Shown piece by piece: positions 8,701 to 18,623 of a stretch of 64,000 bases of DNA. Under the pieces are notes generated by a model, which was given only the letters and a program-made list of their open reading frames with translations, did not search any database and was not told the DNA's origin. Source of the stretch: Gammaproteobacteria bacterium (lineage in GTDB: Bacteria > Pseudomonadota > Gammaproteobacteria > Pseudomonadales > Pseudomonadaceae); the NCBI GenBank assembly GCA_012728415.1, contig JAAYFD010000017.1:50241-114240 (forward strand), written 5' to 3'. A program made the translations under genes and the position numbers. Position 1 is the stretch's first letter; each line of letters opens with the position of its first letter.

Positions 8701-8799
8701 GTAGGAGCGGTTTTAGCCGCGACCCATGGTTGACTGTGCTCACGCATTGTTCGCCACTGAAGTGGCTCATACAGGTTGTAGGAGCGGCTTCTGCCGTGA
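8701..8799. repeat. REP triplet (Pseudomonas BIME-like)
   Basis: Three Pseudomonas-type REP palindromes lie in about 100 bases. GTAGGAGCGGTTTTAGCCGC starts at 8701 (plus); TCGCCACTGAAGTGGCTCAT at 8751-8772 is an inverted unit; GTAGGAGCGGCTTCTGCCGT starts at 8778 (plus). Each contains the GTAGGAGC head next to an imperfect stem. The array separates lapA from the convergent dgt gene. A related unit occurs at 33077-33146. Confidence 0.85.
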
Positions 8800-8815
8800 C
8801 TTGTGCATCCTGGGG

Positions 8816-10147
8816 CTATGTGGGGCTGGAGCGCCCGGTCATTTCCCGTGCCATCTCTGTAGCATAGTTGTCGGTCATGCCGCCAATGTAATCAATCACC
8901 CGCAGGAACGACTGGTAGAGCGTCCAGCCCGCTTGGGGTGCGCTGTTGCCCAGCAGGTCAAAAATACGTTGATTCTTGAATGATAGCGGCTGGCCACCAT
9001 GAAACTCCAGCACGGCACCGCAAAATGCATTGAGAAGAATCTCCAGGGTAGTGTAGGCGCCGATTTCGTGCAGGGTTTTGCGCTTGTCCTGGAAAATCTT
9101 TTCCCGTGCCAGCTGCTTGGCTTTGAGAATGCATGAGCGTGCGGGATCGCGCATATGGTGTACCAAGTCACCGGGCAGCTTTCCGGTCAGCAGCAACTCT
9201 TGTTGTTCAACAAAGGCGTTGGCTGCAGCCTGGGTCAGGTGCTCGATGGCCTTGCCGCGCAAAATAGCCATTTTACGCCGGCGCGAGTCGCCGGGGCCAA
9301 GCTGGCGGTAGGTTTCCGGCAGGTCATCGCCAACCAGATTCAACAGCAGTTCTTCGACTTCGCTATAGTCCAGCAGATCCATTTCAACACCGTCTTCCAG
9401 GTCGATCAGGCCGTAACAGATATCATCGGCGGCTTCGACCAGGTACACCAGCGGATGCCTGGCCCAGCGTTGAGGGTTAATTTGCGGCAAGCCCAGTTTA
9501 CTGGTTATGCTTTCCAGCAGGGGCAGCTCGCTTTGGTAGCAACCAAACTTGTTTAGCTTGAACAGTCCCTGGCTGGCGTACTGGGCGGTCCAGGGGTATT
9601 TCAGGAAGGCACCGAGGGTGGCATAAGTCAGGCGCATGCCGCCGTCAAACTGGTGGTATTCGAGCTGCGTGAGCACCCGGAAGCCCTGAGCATTACCTTC
9701 AAACTTTAGAAAATCCTGCTGCTGTTCTTCGTTCATGCCATCCAGCCATCCCTTGTCGCGGGCCTGACGAAACCAGTAGCGTATGGCATCCTCGCCGGAG
9801 TGGCCAAACGGTGGGTTGCCGATGTCATGCGCCAGGCAGGCAGACTGAACTACCATGCCAACATCACTGGGTTCGCTCCAGACTGGCAACTCACCGCGCA
9901 GCATTTCGGCCACCAGCATGCCCAGCGAACGGCCAACACAGCTTACTTCGAGCGAGTGGGTCAGGCGGGTATGAATCAGGTCGTTGCTGGAAACCGGGTG
10001 TACCTGGGTTTTACGGCCCAGCCGTCGAAAAGCACCCGAAAATATCACCCGGTCATGGTCCTTGTGAAAAGGACTGCGCCCGATTTCCTCAGGGCTGGTG
10101 GTGGTTTTACCCAGACGCTCGCGGGTCAGCAGTTGGTTCCAGTCCAT
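8816..10147 (-). CDS. dgt: Deoxyguanosinetriphosphate triphosphohydrolase (Dgt)
   Basis: HD-domain phosphohydrolase of 443 aa that splits dGTP (or other dNTPs) to the nucleoside and triphosphate, helping to balance nucleotide pools. The metal-binding pattern is visible as THSLEVS (His about 63), [16 protein letters not shown] (HD about 112) and a later Asp in [12 protein letters not shown]. The N terminus, [20 protein letters not shown], is typical of the family. The length fits the pseudomonad dGTPase-like group. It is convergent with lapA across the REP array and has its own upstream region of about 170 bp. Confidence 0.93.
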   Translation of the reverse strand: MDWNQLLTRERLGKTTTSPEEIGRSPFHKDHDRVIFSGAFRRLGRKTQVHPVSSNDLIHTRLTHSLEVSCVGRSLGMLVAEMLRGELPVWSEPSDVGMVVQSACLAHDIGNPPFGHSGEDAIRYWFRQARDKGWLDGMNEEQQQDFLKFEGNAQGFRVLTQLEYHQFDGGMRLTYATLGAFLKYPWTAQYASQGLFKLNKFGCYQSELPLLESITSKLGLPQINPQRWARHPLVYLVEAADDICYGLIDLEDGVEMDLLDYSEVEELLLNLVGDDLPETYRQLGPGDSRRRKMAILRGKAIEHLTQAAANAFVEQQELLLTGKLPGDLVHHMRDPARSCILKAKQLAREKIFQDKRKTLHEIGAYTTLEILLNAFCGAVLEFHGGQPLSFKNQRIFDLLGNSAPQAGWTLYQSFLRVIDYIGGMTDNYATEMAREMTGRSSPT

Positions 10148-10317
10148 GTGTGGTGTCCTTGTGTGCGGTTTGGCAGGTTTTCAGCTTTACATGATAAGGC
10201 AGGAACAGCCTTAAACATACAGGGTATGAAATTGCAGGCCTTGCAGTCGTTGCCCGGGTATGATGTGCCAGCTTCCGGAGCGGGGGGGAATGAAGTGGTA
10301 TCCCGTCGATAACGCAC

Positions 10318-10339
10318 AAACCCGCCGGACGGCGGGTTT
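10318..10339 (-). terminator. Terminator after first OprD porin
   Basis: Perfect stem AAACCCGCC / GGCGGGTTT with loop GGAC. It lies 20 bases beyond the porin stop on the minus strand and is a likely intrinsic terminator, possibly bidirectional. Confidence 0.75.
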
Positions 10340-10358
10340 GTGGTGAGCTGCTGCCGGA

Positions 10359-11645
10359 TTACAGTAGGGGCAGCTTGTAGGTCAGGATGATGCGGTTTTC
10401 ATCCAGGTCTTTGGTGACATTGGAACGGATGGTGGAGTTTCTCCAGCGTACGCTGAAGTTTTTCAGTGCGCCTTCCTGGAAGGCGTAGGTGACATCAAAG
10501 TCACGTTCCCATTCGCGGCCTTCTGGGTTGCCTTTACCCAAGTCGGCGCCGGTACCTTTAACGTAGCGGTTGAACATGGTTAGGCCGGGGATGCCTAGGC
10601 CGGCAAAGTTGTAGTCATGGCGGATCTGCCAGGATTTTTCATCTTTGGCGGCAAAGTCGCGGTTGGCAACAAAGTTGGCCAGGAACGGGTCGGTGCCGGC
10701 AACAAAGGCGTAACCGGTGTCACCGGTCATTTTCTGGTAGCCAAGGCCCAGCTTGTTGAAGCCAAAGCTGTAGGTGACCATGCCGGAGAAGGCTTTGTTG
10801 TCGATGTTGGTGCGGCCATCATCCTTGGAACGGGCGACACGCAGGTCGGTACGCAGTGAGCGTTGCTCACCCAGATTCCAAGTGTGTACACCGTTGACCA
10901 AGTGTTGCTTGTACAGGTTGTCCAGGCGGGAAAAGGAATAGCCGGCAGACAGGCTGTCGGTGAACTGATAGTTCAGGTGGCCCATGTCAAAGGAGTTGGA
11001 GGTTTCTTTGCCTTTGATGACGATGCCTTTGTTATGGCCACCGCGCATATCCAGACGCATGCCTTCGTAGTCGGAGGAGCCGCGGTTATTGACGCGATCC
11101 AGGTGCATCAGGTTCACGGTCAGGCCAGAAATGTCCTTGCTGGTGAGTAGGCCGCCAGTAAAAATCTGAGGCAGCATGCGGCCTTCCAGGTTGGCTTGAA
11201 TGGCTGGGAAGCGAGGCATCAGGCCGCCTACACGCAGCTCACTCTCGGAGAGCTTGAACTTGGCGGTCGGTGCAAACTTGGTGAACTCACGCTCGGAGTG
11301 GCCGTTGCGTTTTTGCGGGAACATGTCAGGGCTGCGGTTGTGGCCGCCGTCCAGACGCAGGCCCAGTGCGGCGTATACATCAACACCCACACCTATGGTG
11401 CCTTCGGTAAAGCCGGACTGGTAGTTAAAAATAAAACCCTGGCCCCATTCGTCATTGGTTTTGTTACCACTTTTTTTACCAGCATCACCGCTGTGGCGGG
11501 TGTCCTGGTTCATGTAAAAGTTGCGCAATTCCAGAGTGGCTTTGCTGTCTTCGAAGAAGGCGGCGGTGGCTATGGAGGGAGCGGCTGCAAACGCAGCCGA
11601 GAGGCTGGCCAGGGCAATTGCGCGGGAAAGAGGGGCTCGTTTCAT
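10359..11645 (-). CDS. OprD-family outer membrane porin 1
   Basis: Outer-membrane specific porin of 428 aa. A signal peptide of about 29 residues (MKRAPLSRAIALASLSAAFA and on to ATAA) is followed by FFEDSKATLELRNFYMNQD, the OprD family start. Repeated strand motifs are visible, including GFTEGTIGVGVDVYAALGL, LGYQKMTGDTGYAFV, SWQIRHDYNFAGLGIPGL and the C-terminal strand ENRIILTYKLPLL. OprD porins pass basic amino acids, peptides or small organic acids; the substrate cannot be told here. The start at 11645 is preferred over 11681 because it gives the signal peptide. It is a tandem paralogue of the next gene. Confidence 0.93.
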   Translation of the reverse strand: MKRAPLSRAIALASLSAAFAAAPSIATAAFFEDSKATLELRNFYMNQDTRHSGDAGKKSGNKTNDEWGQGFIFNYQSGFTEGTIGVGVDVYAALGLRLDGGHNRSPDMFPQKRNGHSEREFTKFAPTAKFKLSESELRVGGLMPRFPAIQANLEGRMLPQIFTGGLLTSKDISGLTVNLMHLDRVNNRGSSDYEGMRLDMRGGHNKGIVIKGKETSNSFDMGHLNYQFTDSLSAGYSFSRLDNLYKQHLVNGVHTWNLGEQRSLRTDLRVARSKDDGRTNIDNKAFSGMVTYSFGFNKLGLGYQKMTGDTGYAFVAGTDPFLANFVANRDFAAKDEKSWQIRHDYNFAGLGIPGLTMFNRYVKGTGADLGKGNPEGREWERDFDVTYAFQEGALKNFSVRWRNSTIRSNVTKDLDENRIILTYKLPLL

Positions 11646-11840
11646 TAGTTCAGGTTCCTGAGGAAGCATTGTAAAAAACATGGGTATTCAATTTGGGCAG
11701 CATCATATACCAAATAAGATAGTTTTGCCAAATCTGGCTTGACAGGTTAGCTAATGAATTTCAAAGGGCAGGAGTTTAAAGCGAGGTAGGGAAGGCGGGA
11801 AAGGAGCAGAAGGATGTGGCTGTCAGGGTGCCAAAAGTGA

Positions 11841-11864
11841 CGAACCCGCCAGAAGGCGGGTTCG
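11841..11864 (-). terminator. Terminator after second OprD porin
   Basis: Perfect 10-bp stem CGAACCCGCC / GGCGGGTTCG with loop AGAA, 20 bases past the second porin's stop. It is nearly the same hairpin at the same spacing as after porin 1, consistent with gene duplication including the 3' region. Confidence 0.8.
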
Positions 11865-11884
11865 TGGTTCCTCGAATGTAGTGA

Positions 11885-13135
11885 TTACATCAGGGGAATG
11901 GTGTAGCTTACGATCAGGCGGTTTTCGTCCAGCTTTCCAGCTACGTCTGAGCGAACAGTGGCGTTACGCCAGTGGAGTCGCAGACCTTTAAGAGTATCGT
12001 TCTGGAAGCTGTATACGATATCGGTATCGCGCTCCCACTCTTTTCCTTTTTTGGCGCCCATGTCGATGTTGGTACCGCGCAGGTAGCGAGCCATCAGGCT
12101 CAGGCCGGGAATGCCCAGACCTTCAAAGTTGTAGTCGTAACGAGCCTGCCAGGACTTTTCATCCTTGCGGCCGAAGTTCAAAATTTGAACGTAGTTGACC
12201 AAGTACGGGTTGGTGCCGTCAATAAACACATAACCGTTATCGCCAGACATTTTCTGATAAGCCAAGCCAAACTTGTTGTAACCCAGAGAGTAGGTCAGCA
12301 TGGCGCCGGCAGCTTTGTTGTCCAGCTTGCCGTTGTAGTTACCACTGTCTTTGGTGCGAGCATAGCGCAGGTCGGTACGCAGGGACTGGCCGTCTGCAAT
12401 GTTCCAGGTGTGGCCAGCATTCAGAATGTGCTGCTTGTAAATATTGTGCAGTTTACCGTAGCTATAGCCAGCGTTCAGACCAAAGTCAGTCAGATTGTAG
12501 CTTAGGTTAGCGAAGTCGAACTTGCTGCTGCTGCTGCCAGCTGCACTAATGGCTTCGTTATTGGTAGAAGCCTGCTGGTTTACGCGACCCAGTCGACCCA
12601 GGTCGATGTTAAGGTTGTCGATTTCCTTGCTGTTGACGTGCACGCCCGTGAAGGTTTGCGGCAACAGGCGGGTATCAGCGGCGGAAACGGTCGGCAGGTT
12701 GGGACGCAGGGTGCCGGCTTTCAGTACACTTTGGGACAGTTTAGCTTTGAAAGTGGCACCCAGCTCGCCATAGCTGCTGTGTGCACTTTTGCCTGAACGG
12801 CGTACAGGTAGAAGGCCGCTGTTTTTGGTACCTGCACCACCGTCTAGCTTGATGCCGGCGAAGCCCATGGCGTCAACACCTACACCTACAGTGCCTTCGG
12901 TAAAGCCGGACTCATAGCGGAACAGGAAACCCTGCGCCCACTCTTCCGCTTTGCTTTGCAGCTTTCCGTTAGGCAGAGCTGGTCCATTGTCGTTACGGAA
13001 GTCGCGGTTAAAGTAAAAGTTGCGCAGTTCCAAGCTGGCTTTGCTGTCTTCGATGAAGGCAGCCTGCGCCGGAATGGCCATGGCCAAGCCCAGTGCGCTG
13101 AGGCTCACGGTTTGAGCGATTGCTTTCAGTTTCAT
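11885..13135 (-). CDS. OprD-family outer membrane porin 2
   Basis: Second OprD-family porin, 416 aa, same orientation and clearly a paralogue of the gene at 10359. The signal peptide MKLKAIAQTVSLSALGLAMA...AQA is followed by AFIEDSKASLELRNFYFNRD. Shared blocks include GFTEGTVGVGVDAMGFAGI, YKQHILNAGHTWN, LAYQKMSGDNGYVFIDGTNP, SWQARYDYNFEGLGIPGLSL and the terminal strand ENRLIVSYTIPLM. GGAGATAATAACTA lies upstream of the start. Each porin has its own terminator, so they are probably separate transcription units with different substrates or control. The substrate is unknown. Confidence 0.93.
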   Translation of the reverse strand: MKLKAIAQTVSLSALGLAMAIPAQAAFIEDSKASLELRNFYFNRDFRNDNGPALPNGKLQSKAEEWAQGFLFRYESGFTEGTVGVGVDAMGFAGIKLDGGAGTKNSGLLPVRRSGKSAHSSYGELGATFKAKLSQSVLKAGTLRPNLPTVSAADTRLLPQTFTGVHVNSKEIDNLNIDLGRLGRVNQQASTNNEAISAAGSSSSKFDFANLSYNLTDFGLNAGYSYGKLHNIYKQHILNAGHTWNIADGQSLRTDLRYARTKDSGNYNGKLDNKAAGAMLTYSLGYNKFGLAYQKMSGDNGYVFIDGTNPYLVNYVQILNFGRKDEKSWQARYDYNFEGLGIPGLSLMARYLRGTNIDMGAKKGKEWERDTDIVYSFQNDTLKGLRLHWRNATVRSDVAGKLDENRLIVSYTIPLM

Positions 13136-13879
13136 TAGTTATTATCTCCGGAGGGAAACACAGTAAAGTTAATTGCTGAAATCAAGCGGTTGTAATAGAA
13201 CACGCATACATGGCACGAGTCGCTTAGACATTGGTCGATTTTTTTAAAAAGGTCAAGCTGACTCAAACAGGTTTTGACTGTCGGGTCAAATTATTTCGCA
13301 TTCATTATTTTTTATCAATTCTATTTGCTTAATGAACGCTGAATGGACAACTGAAAAAACTTGAGGGTGGAGCCGTGGCGACCTTGCGCTTTGGGTCCTG
13401 CAGGCTGTCTGTAGGCCAGAGGACGTGTAGCCTGGCGGGTTTCGGTGCAAGAAGATGCTTTCGGTAAAAATAGTATATAAGTGTGCATCTTCGCAGGTTG
13501 CGCGGCTATCAGGGTATTTGTCTGAGCCAGGCCCGGTAGCTTGTAATTATGCTGTCGTGCATTAGTCTGGGTTGAAAGATTAATAGCAGGGCAAGAGTTT
13601 TGTAAGTCGCAAGGTGTCACCGAAGGTTTTCTATTTGCCGGGTGTCTGCGCGGTATCGATGATGAGCGGCTGCCTGGCAGGGGTTGGCAGTGGTCGTAGC
13701 CTATTGACACAGGGCAGCCCGCTGCAATGTGCCGTGTGTTACTTTCTTGATCAGACGGATATTTTTTTGCGACAGGTTTCGTTAGCCTGCCTCTGTCTGT
13801 GTATAATCGCAGCTTATGGTAAGCGTATCTGGCCGTGTTTGCCGATTGCGTCCCGAGCTTTATTGAAAAAGGCCACTGC
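13136..13879. other. Long divergent intergenic region (porin 2 / ccmA)
   Basis: About 740 bases between the divergent porin 2 and ccmA genes with no convincing gene. The part next to the porin (13190-13330) is AT-rich with TTGACC-like hexamers on the minus strand and probably holds its promoter. A minus-strand reading frame spanning 13321-14010 runs into ccmA, has Ser/Thr/Pro-rich composition without family signs and is rejected. A TATAAT hexamer at 13802 is the likely ccm promoter. Confidence 0.6.
13802..13807 (+). promoter_or_regulatory. Candidate -10 box of the ccm operon
   Basis: Perfect TATAAT hexamer (GTGTATAATCGC context), 73 bases before the ccmA GTG start. No good -35 hexamer is found at 17 bases, so an activator may be needed. 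Confidence 0.5.
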
Positions 13880-14509
13880 GTGACCGAAGTTTTTTTACAA
13901 GCCCGCGGGCTAACATGTGAGCGAGACTGGCGTGTGCTGTTTTCCGGGCTGGAGTTGCAGCTGGAATATGGGCAGATGCTGCAGGTGTCTGGTCCCAATG
14001 GCAGCGGCAAGACCAGCCTGCTGCGTTTGTTGGCTGGGTTGATGCAGCCGACCGCAGGCGAGATTCTCTATTTGGGCATTCCTCTGGGCCGTCAGCGTCA
14101 TGAGCTGGCCCGCCATAGCCTGTGGATTGGCCATGCGGCAGGCATCAAGGGCTTGCTGACCCCAGAAGAAAATCTTGCCTGGTTGACGGCCTTGCAAAAC
14201 AGCGCCAGTGACGAGGCTATTGCTGAAGCGCTGCAGGCTGTTGGGCTGAAGGGGTTTGAAGATGTACCTTGCCATACATTATCCGCCGGCCAGCAGCGCC
14301 GGGTCGGGCTGGCCCGCTTGTATCTGCCGGAAGCGCCTGCACTATGGATTCTTGATGAGCCTTTTACCGCGCTGGACAAAAAAGCTGTCGCCCAGCTGGA
14401 GCAACACTTGGCCGGACATTGCGAGCGGGGCGGTATGGTGATTTTTACTACTCACCACGAGCTGCAGCACAGACCTGCCAGCTTCTGTGAGCTTGAGCTG
14501 GGGCAGTAG
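13880..14509 (+). CDS. ccmA: Heme exporter ATP-binding protein CcmA
   Basis: ATPase of the CcmABCD complex, which releases heme-loaded CcmE for cytochrome c maturation. The 209-aa ABC protein has Walker [18 protein letters not shown] (about residues 35-51), the signature [14 protein letters not shown] and Walker [15 protein letters not shown] choose the GTG at 13880, giving (M)[17 protein letters not shown], with AAGG at good spacing; an upstream ATG at 13835 adds 15 residues with no family match. First gene of the complete ccmABCDEFGHI cluster; ccmB begins 5 bases after its stop. Confidence 0.94.
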   Translation: MTEVFLQARGLTCERDWRVLFSGLELQLEYGQMLQVSGPNGSGKTSLLRLLAGLMQPTAGEILYLGIPLGRQRHELARHSLWIGHAAGIKGLLTPEENLAWLTALQNSASDEAIAEALQAVGLKGFEDVPCHTLSAGQQRRVGLARLYLPEAPALWILDEPFTALDKKAVAQLEQHLAGHCERGGMVIFTTHHELQHRPASFCELELGQ

Positions 14510-14514
14510 GGCGT

Positions 14515-15186
14515 ATGGGCAGGGTGTTTTTTCTTTTGCTGGTGCGCGAGGCGCGCCTGATGTTTCGGCGTCCTGGTGAGCTGGCCAATCCACTGGTGTT
14601 CTTTGCCATTGTCATATCGTTGTTTCCTTTGGCAGTAGGGCCGGAGACCCAGCTGTTGCGCACTTTGTCGCCGGGGCTGGTGTGGGTTGCGGCGTTGTTG
14701 GCCGTGCTGTTGTCTCTGGATGGTCTTTTTCGCAGTGATTTTGAGGACGGTTCGCTGGAGCAGTGGGTCGTATCGCCGCATCCGCTGGGTGTTTTGGTGC
14801 TGGCCAAGGTACTGGCGCACTGGCTGTTTTCCGGCCTGCCGCTGGTGCTGTTGTCACCGGTGCTGGGGTTAATGCTGGGCTTTCCTGCCGAACGTATTCC
14901 TGTGCTGCTGGCTTCGTTATTGATCGGTACACCCATTTTAAGCCTGCTGGGAGCGGTCGGAGCAGCACTGACCGTGGGGCTCAAACGGGGCGGCATTCTG
15001 TTGACTTTACTTATTTTACCTCTATATATTCCCGTGCTTATTCTGGGGAGTGGTGTATTGCAGGCAGCATTACAGGGCCTGCCGACTTTAGGCTATCTGC
15101 TATGGATGGGCAGCATGCTGATGCTGGCGATCACCCTGACACCGCTGGCAATTGCTGCTGGCATCAAGATCAGTGTAGGCGAGTAG
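14515..15186 (+). CDS. ccmB: Heme exporter permease CcmB
   Basis: Integral membrane partner of CcmA (223 aa) with six hydrophobic segments. The cytoplasmic N terminus FFLLLVREARLMFRRPGELA and the segment FRSDFEDGSLEQWVVSP are characteristic of CcmB. With CcmA and CcmC it uses ATP hydrolysis to release holo-CcmE. It sits between ccmA and ccmC with short spacers. Confidence 0.95.
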   Translation: MGRVFFLLLVREARLMFRRPGELANPLVFFAIVISLFPLAVGPETQLLRTLSPGLVWVAALLAVLLSLDGLFRSDFEDGSLEQWVVSPHPLGVLVLAKVLAHWLFSGLPLVLLSPVLGLMLGFPAERIPVLLASLLIGTPILSLLGAVGAALTVGLKRGGILLTLLILPLYIPVLILGSGVLQAALQGLPTLGYLLWMGSMLMLAITLTPLAIAAGIKISVGE

Positions 15187-15222
15187 GAAGAAAGACTTGT
15201 TAAACAAGAAGCGGGTAACTGC

Positions 15223-15975
15223 ATGAAGTGGACGTGGTTTCATCGCCTGGGTTCGCCCAAGTGGTTTTATGGTATCAGCGGACGCTGGATGCCGTTGCTG
15301 GCTGTGGCTACAGTACTTTTTTTGAGTGCGGGGCTGTTTTGGGGGCTGGCCATAGCCCCGCCAGACTATCAGCAAGGCAACAGTTTTCGCATCATGTACA
15401 TCCATGTGCCGGCTTCGTTTCTGGCCCAGTCGATCTATGTGTCCATGGCTGTCTGTGGTGTGGTCGGACTGGTCTGGAAAATGAAAATAGCTGATGTGGC
15501 TTTGCAGCAATCGGCACCCATCGGTGCCTGGATGGCCTTTGTGTCCCTGCTTACCGGTGCTATCTGGGGTAAGCCGACCTGGGGAGCTTACTGGGTGTGG
15601 GATGCACGCCTGACAGCCATGCTGATTTTGCTGTTTCTGTATTTTGGCGTGATTGCGCTGGGGCAGGCCATTAGCAATCGCGATAGCGCGGCACGGGCCT
15701 GCGCTGTGTTGTCCGTGGTTGGTGTGGTTAATATTCCTATAATTAAATACTCCGTAGACTGGTGGAACACGCTGCATCAGCCAGCCAGCTTTACCCTGAC
15801 TGAAAAACCGGCGATGCCTGCTTCGATGTGGGTGCCGCTATTGCTGATGGTGCTGGGTTTTTACTGCTTCTATACCCTGGTGCTGTTCATGCGCATGCGC
15901 CTGGAGATTTTGCGCCGGGAGTCGCGTACCAGCTGGGTACGCTCCGAAGTGGCGCGTTTGACGGGCAATAAGTGA
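15223..15975 (+). CDS. ccmC: Heme lyase subunit CcmC
   Basis: Membrane protein of 250 aa that binds heme and delivers it to CcmE. It contains the tryptophan-rich WWD motif [17 protein letters not shown] (about residues 112-128) and conserved periplasmic histidines, for example in [12 protein letters not shown] and [10 protein letters not shown]. Six membrane segments are visible. The stop codon overlaps the ccmD start as TGATG. Confidence 0.96.
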   Translation: MKWTWFHRLGSPKWFYGISGRWMPLLAVATVLFLSAGLFWGLAIAPPDYQQGNSFRIMYIHVPASFLAQSIYVSMAVCGVVGLVWKMKIADVALQQSAPIGAWMAFVSLLTGAIWGKPTWGAYWVWDARLTAMLILLFLYFGVIALGQAISNRDSAARACAVLSVVGVVNIPIIKYSVDWWNTLHQPASFTLTEKPAMPASMWVPLLLMVLGFYCFYTLVLFMRMRLEILRRESRTSWVRSEVARLTGNK

Positions 15976-16178
15976 TGACAGAATCAATGTTTGCATTTAA
16001 TTCGTTTGCCGAGTTTGTGGCCATGGGCAAACATGGCTTTTATGTCTGGCTTTGCTTTGGCATCACTCTGGCAATTGTGGTCTTGAATGTGGCCCTGCCA
16101 TGGGTGGCGCGTAAAAAGTATCTAAACCAGGAAGCTCGCCGTTTGCGTTGGGAGGCACAAAATGAATCCGGTTCGTAA
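15975..16178 (+). CDS. ccmD: Heme exporter protein CcmD
   Basis: Small membrane protein of 67 aa with one helix (about residues 20-40) and a basic C-terminal tail, as in other CcmD proteins. The segment [19 protein letters not shown] is typical. CcmD holds CcmABC together and helps release CcmE. The ATG at 15975 overlaps the ccmC stop by one base; its own 3' end overlaps ccmE by 17 bases, showing tight translational coupling. Confidence 0.9.
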   Translation: MTESMFAFNSFAEFVAMGKHGFYVWLCFGITLAIVVLNVALPWVARKKYLNQEARRLRWEAQNESGS

Positions 16179-16626
16179 GAAACGCCTGATTATAGTCTTG
16201 GCAATTCTGGCAGGGATGGCCGCTACTGTGGGGCTGGCTGTATTTGCCCTGAGTGAAAACATTAACCTGTTTTACACGCCGAGCGAGATTGTCGAAGGCA
16301 AGGCGCCACAGGATGTACGCATTCGTGCCGGCGGCCTGGTGCGTGACGGCTCAGTGCAGCGTGATGAAGACGCCTTGACTGTGCAGTTTGACGTGACCGA
16401 TGGCGAAGCAGATATCACTATCGAGTACAAGGGCATCCTGCCTGACCTGTTTCGTGAAGGGCAGGGCATTGTTGCTCTGGGTCGCCTGAATGAGCAGGGT
16501 GTGCTGGTTGCTGATGAAGTTCTGGCCAAGCACGACGAAAACTATATGCCGCCTGAAGTCAGTAGCGCGCTGGAAAAGACCGGCATGCTTAAACATTACG
16601 AAGAGACACAGGAAAGCAAAAAATGA
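16162..16626 (+). CDS. ccmE: Heme chaperone CcmE
   Basis: Periplasmic heme chaperone of 154 aa, anchored by an N-terminal helix (residues 8-29). It binds heme covalently through a histidine in [12 protein letters not shown] (His about 123) and passes it to CcmF. The OB-fold strands NLFYTPSEI and [14 protein letters not shown] are recognisable. The stop overlaps the ccmF start by four bases (ATGA). Confidence 0.96.
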   Translation: MNPVRKKRLIIVLAILAGMAATVGLAVFALSENINLFYTPSEIVEGKAPQDVRIRAGGLVRDGSVQRDEDALTVQFDVTDGEADITIEYKGILPDLFREGQGIVALGRLNEQGVLVADEVLAKHDENYMPPEVSSALEKTGMLKHYEETQESKK

Positions 16627-18623
16627 GTTTGACCCTGTTTGTGCCCGAGCTCGGGCACTTGGCCATGATTCTCGCGTTGTGTTTCGCCGCGATCCAGGCA
16701 TTCTTTCCGCTGATTGGTGCCTGGAAAGGTGACCATCACTGGATGAGTCTTGGCCGGCCGGCGGCCTGGGGCCAGTTTGTATTCCTGTTCATTTCGTTTA
16801 TGGCTCTGACCTGGTCATTCCTGGCGGATGATTTCAGTGTTGCCTATGCGGCCAACAACTCCAACAGCATGCTGCCCTGGTACTACAAGATCAGTGCAGT
16901 TTGGGGGGCTCACGAGGGCTCTCTGCTGCTGTGGGCGCTGACTCTTGCGGGTTGGTCCTTTGCCGTGGCGATTTTCTCCCGTCAATTGCCGGAAGAAATT
17001 TTGGCAAGGGTACTGGCGGTAATGGGGATGGTCAGCATCGGCTTTTTGCTGTTTCTAATCATGACTTCCAACCCGTTTGAGCGTGTGCTGCCGAATATTC
17101 CGCTGGACGGGCAGGACCTGAACCCGCTGCTGCAGGACTTTGGCCTGGTGGTGCACCCGCCCATGCTTTATATGGGTTATGTTGGATTTTCGGTAGCCTT
17201 TGCTTTTGCCATTGCGGCTTTGCTGGGCGGCAAGATGGACGCTGCCTGGGCACGCTGGTCACGTCCCTGGACGTTGATTGCCTGGTCGTTTCTCGGTATC
17301 GGCATCACACTGGGTTCCTGGTGGGCCTATTATGAGCTGGGCTGGGGCGGCTGGTGGTTCTGGGATCCGGTTGAAAACGCCTCCTTTATGCCCTGGCTGA
17401 TCGGCACTGCGCTGATTCACTCGCTGGCCGTCACGGAAAAACGCGGGCTGTTCAAAAACTGGACTGTCTTGCTGGCAATTGCCGCTTTCTCGCTGAGTTT
17501 GCTGGGTACTTTTCTGGTGCGCTCCGGTGTGCTGACTTCAGTGCATGCCTTCGCCTCCGACCCGGATCGTGGTTTGTTTATACTGGCCTTTCTGCTGGTG
17601 ACGGTAGGTGCTTCGCTGATCTTGTTTGTGTTGCGTGCCCCTTCGGTGAAGAGCCGGGTGGGCTTTGGCTTCTGGTCGCGCGAAACCCTGCTGCTGATCA
17701 ATAACATCGTGCTGGTTGTGGTGACTGCCATGATCCTTATTGGCACGCTGTATCCGTTGATTCTTGACTCGCTGACCGGTTCCAAGCTGTCGGTTGGCCC
17801 GCCGTATTTTAATGCCCTGTTCAACCCGCTGATTGGTGCCCTGATGATGGCGCTGGGGCTGGGTGTGGTGTTGCGCTGGAAAAACACTTCGGGCAACTGG
17901 CTGGTGAAAATGCTTGGGCCGGTATTGCTGGTCAGTGCTGCCCTTAGCCTGTTGCTGACCCTGCTGGCGGATGAGTTCAATGGTGCCGTACTGGTGGTGT
18001 ATTTCCTCAGCTTCTGGGTGTTGCTGGCAAGTATCCGTGACCTGCTGGACAAGACACGTCATCGTGGCTTTCTCCCCGGTCTGCGCATGATGACGCGTAG
18101 TTACTGGGGGATGCAGATGGGACACCTGGGTGTGGTGGTTTGTGCCATTGGTGTAGTGCTATCAAGCCATTACAGCATTGAGCGTGACCTGAAAATGAAC
18201 GTCGGTGACAGCGTTCAGCTGGGTGCTTACAGCTTTGTCTTTGATGGCGCGCATCACTTTGAAGGGCCTAACTATATTTCTGACAAGGGTACTGTGCGTG
18301 CGCTGAAAAACGGCCGCGAAATTGCGGTGCTGCACCCGGAAAAACGTCTTTATATCGTGCAGCAGATGCCGATGACCGAAGCAGGTATTGATCCGGGCTT
18401 CACCCGTGACCTGTATGTGGCACTGGGTGAGCCGCTGGAAAACGGTGCCTGGGCGGTACGTTTACAGGTGAAACCCTTTGTTCGCTGGATTTGGCTGGGC
18501 GGCATGCTGATGTCCTTTGGTGCGCTGCTCTCTGCCTGGGATCCGCGCTACCGTGCGCGTATTCGTCAAAAGGTACGTGATGCCTTGCCTGGCAAGGAAA
18601 AGGAGGTAAAGGCTGATGTCTAA
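16623..18623 (+). CDS. ccmF: Cytochrome c heme lyase CcmF
   Basis: Large membrane protein of 666 aa that ligates heme from CcmE to apocytochrome c together with CcmH. The WWD motif [20 protein letters not shown] lies near residues 240-260. About 15 membrane segments and conserved periplasmic histidines (for example in [12 protein letters not shown] and [13 protein letters not shown]) are visible. The length is standard for the family. It overlaps ccmE at its start and ccmG at its end. Confidence 0.97.
   Translation: MSLTLFVPELGHLAMILALCFAAIQAFFPLIGAWKGDHHWMSLGRPAAWGQFVFLFISFMALTWSFLADDFSVAYAANNSNSMLPWYYKISAVWGAHEGSLLLWALTLAGWSFAVAIFSRQLPEEILARVLAVMGMVSIGFLLFLIMTSNPFERVLPNIPLDGQDLNPLLQDFGLVVHPPMLYMGYVGFSVAFAFAIAALLGGKMDAAWARWSRPWTLIAWSFLGIGITLGSWWAYYELGWGGWWFWDPVENASFMPWLIGTALIHSLAVTEKRGLFKNWTVLLAIAAFSLSLLGTFLVRSGVLTSVHAFASDPDRGLFILAFLLVTVGASLILFVLRAPSVKSRVGFGFWSRETLLLINNIVLVVVTAMILIGTLYPLILDSLTGSKLSVGPPYFNALFNPLIGALMMALGLGVVLRWKNTSGNWLVKMLGPVLLVSAALSLLLTLLADEFNGAVLVVYFLSFWVLLASIRDLLDKTRHRGFLPGLRMMTRSYWGMQMGHLGVVVCAIGVVLSSHYSIERDLKMNVGDSVQLGAYSFVFDGAHHFEGPNYISDKGTVRALKNGREIAVLHPEKRLYIVQQMPMTEAGIDPGFTRDLYVALGEPLENGAWAVRLQVKPFVRWIWLGGMLMSFGALLSAWDPRYRARIRQKVRDALPGKEKEVKADV

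Noticed and set aside
8701..8799. CRISPR-like array
   Set aside because: The repeated units are palindromic REPs in alternating orientation, few in number and without regular spacers or cas genes.
13321..14010. 229-aa minus-strand frame upstream of ccmA
   Set aside because: Runs into ccmA, Ser/Thr/Pro-rich, no ribosome-binding site, no family resemblance.
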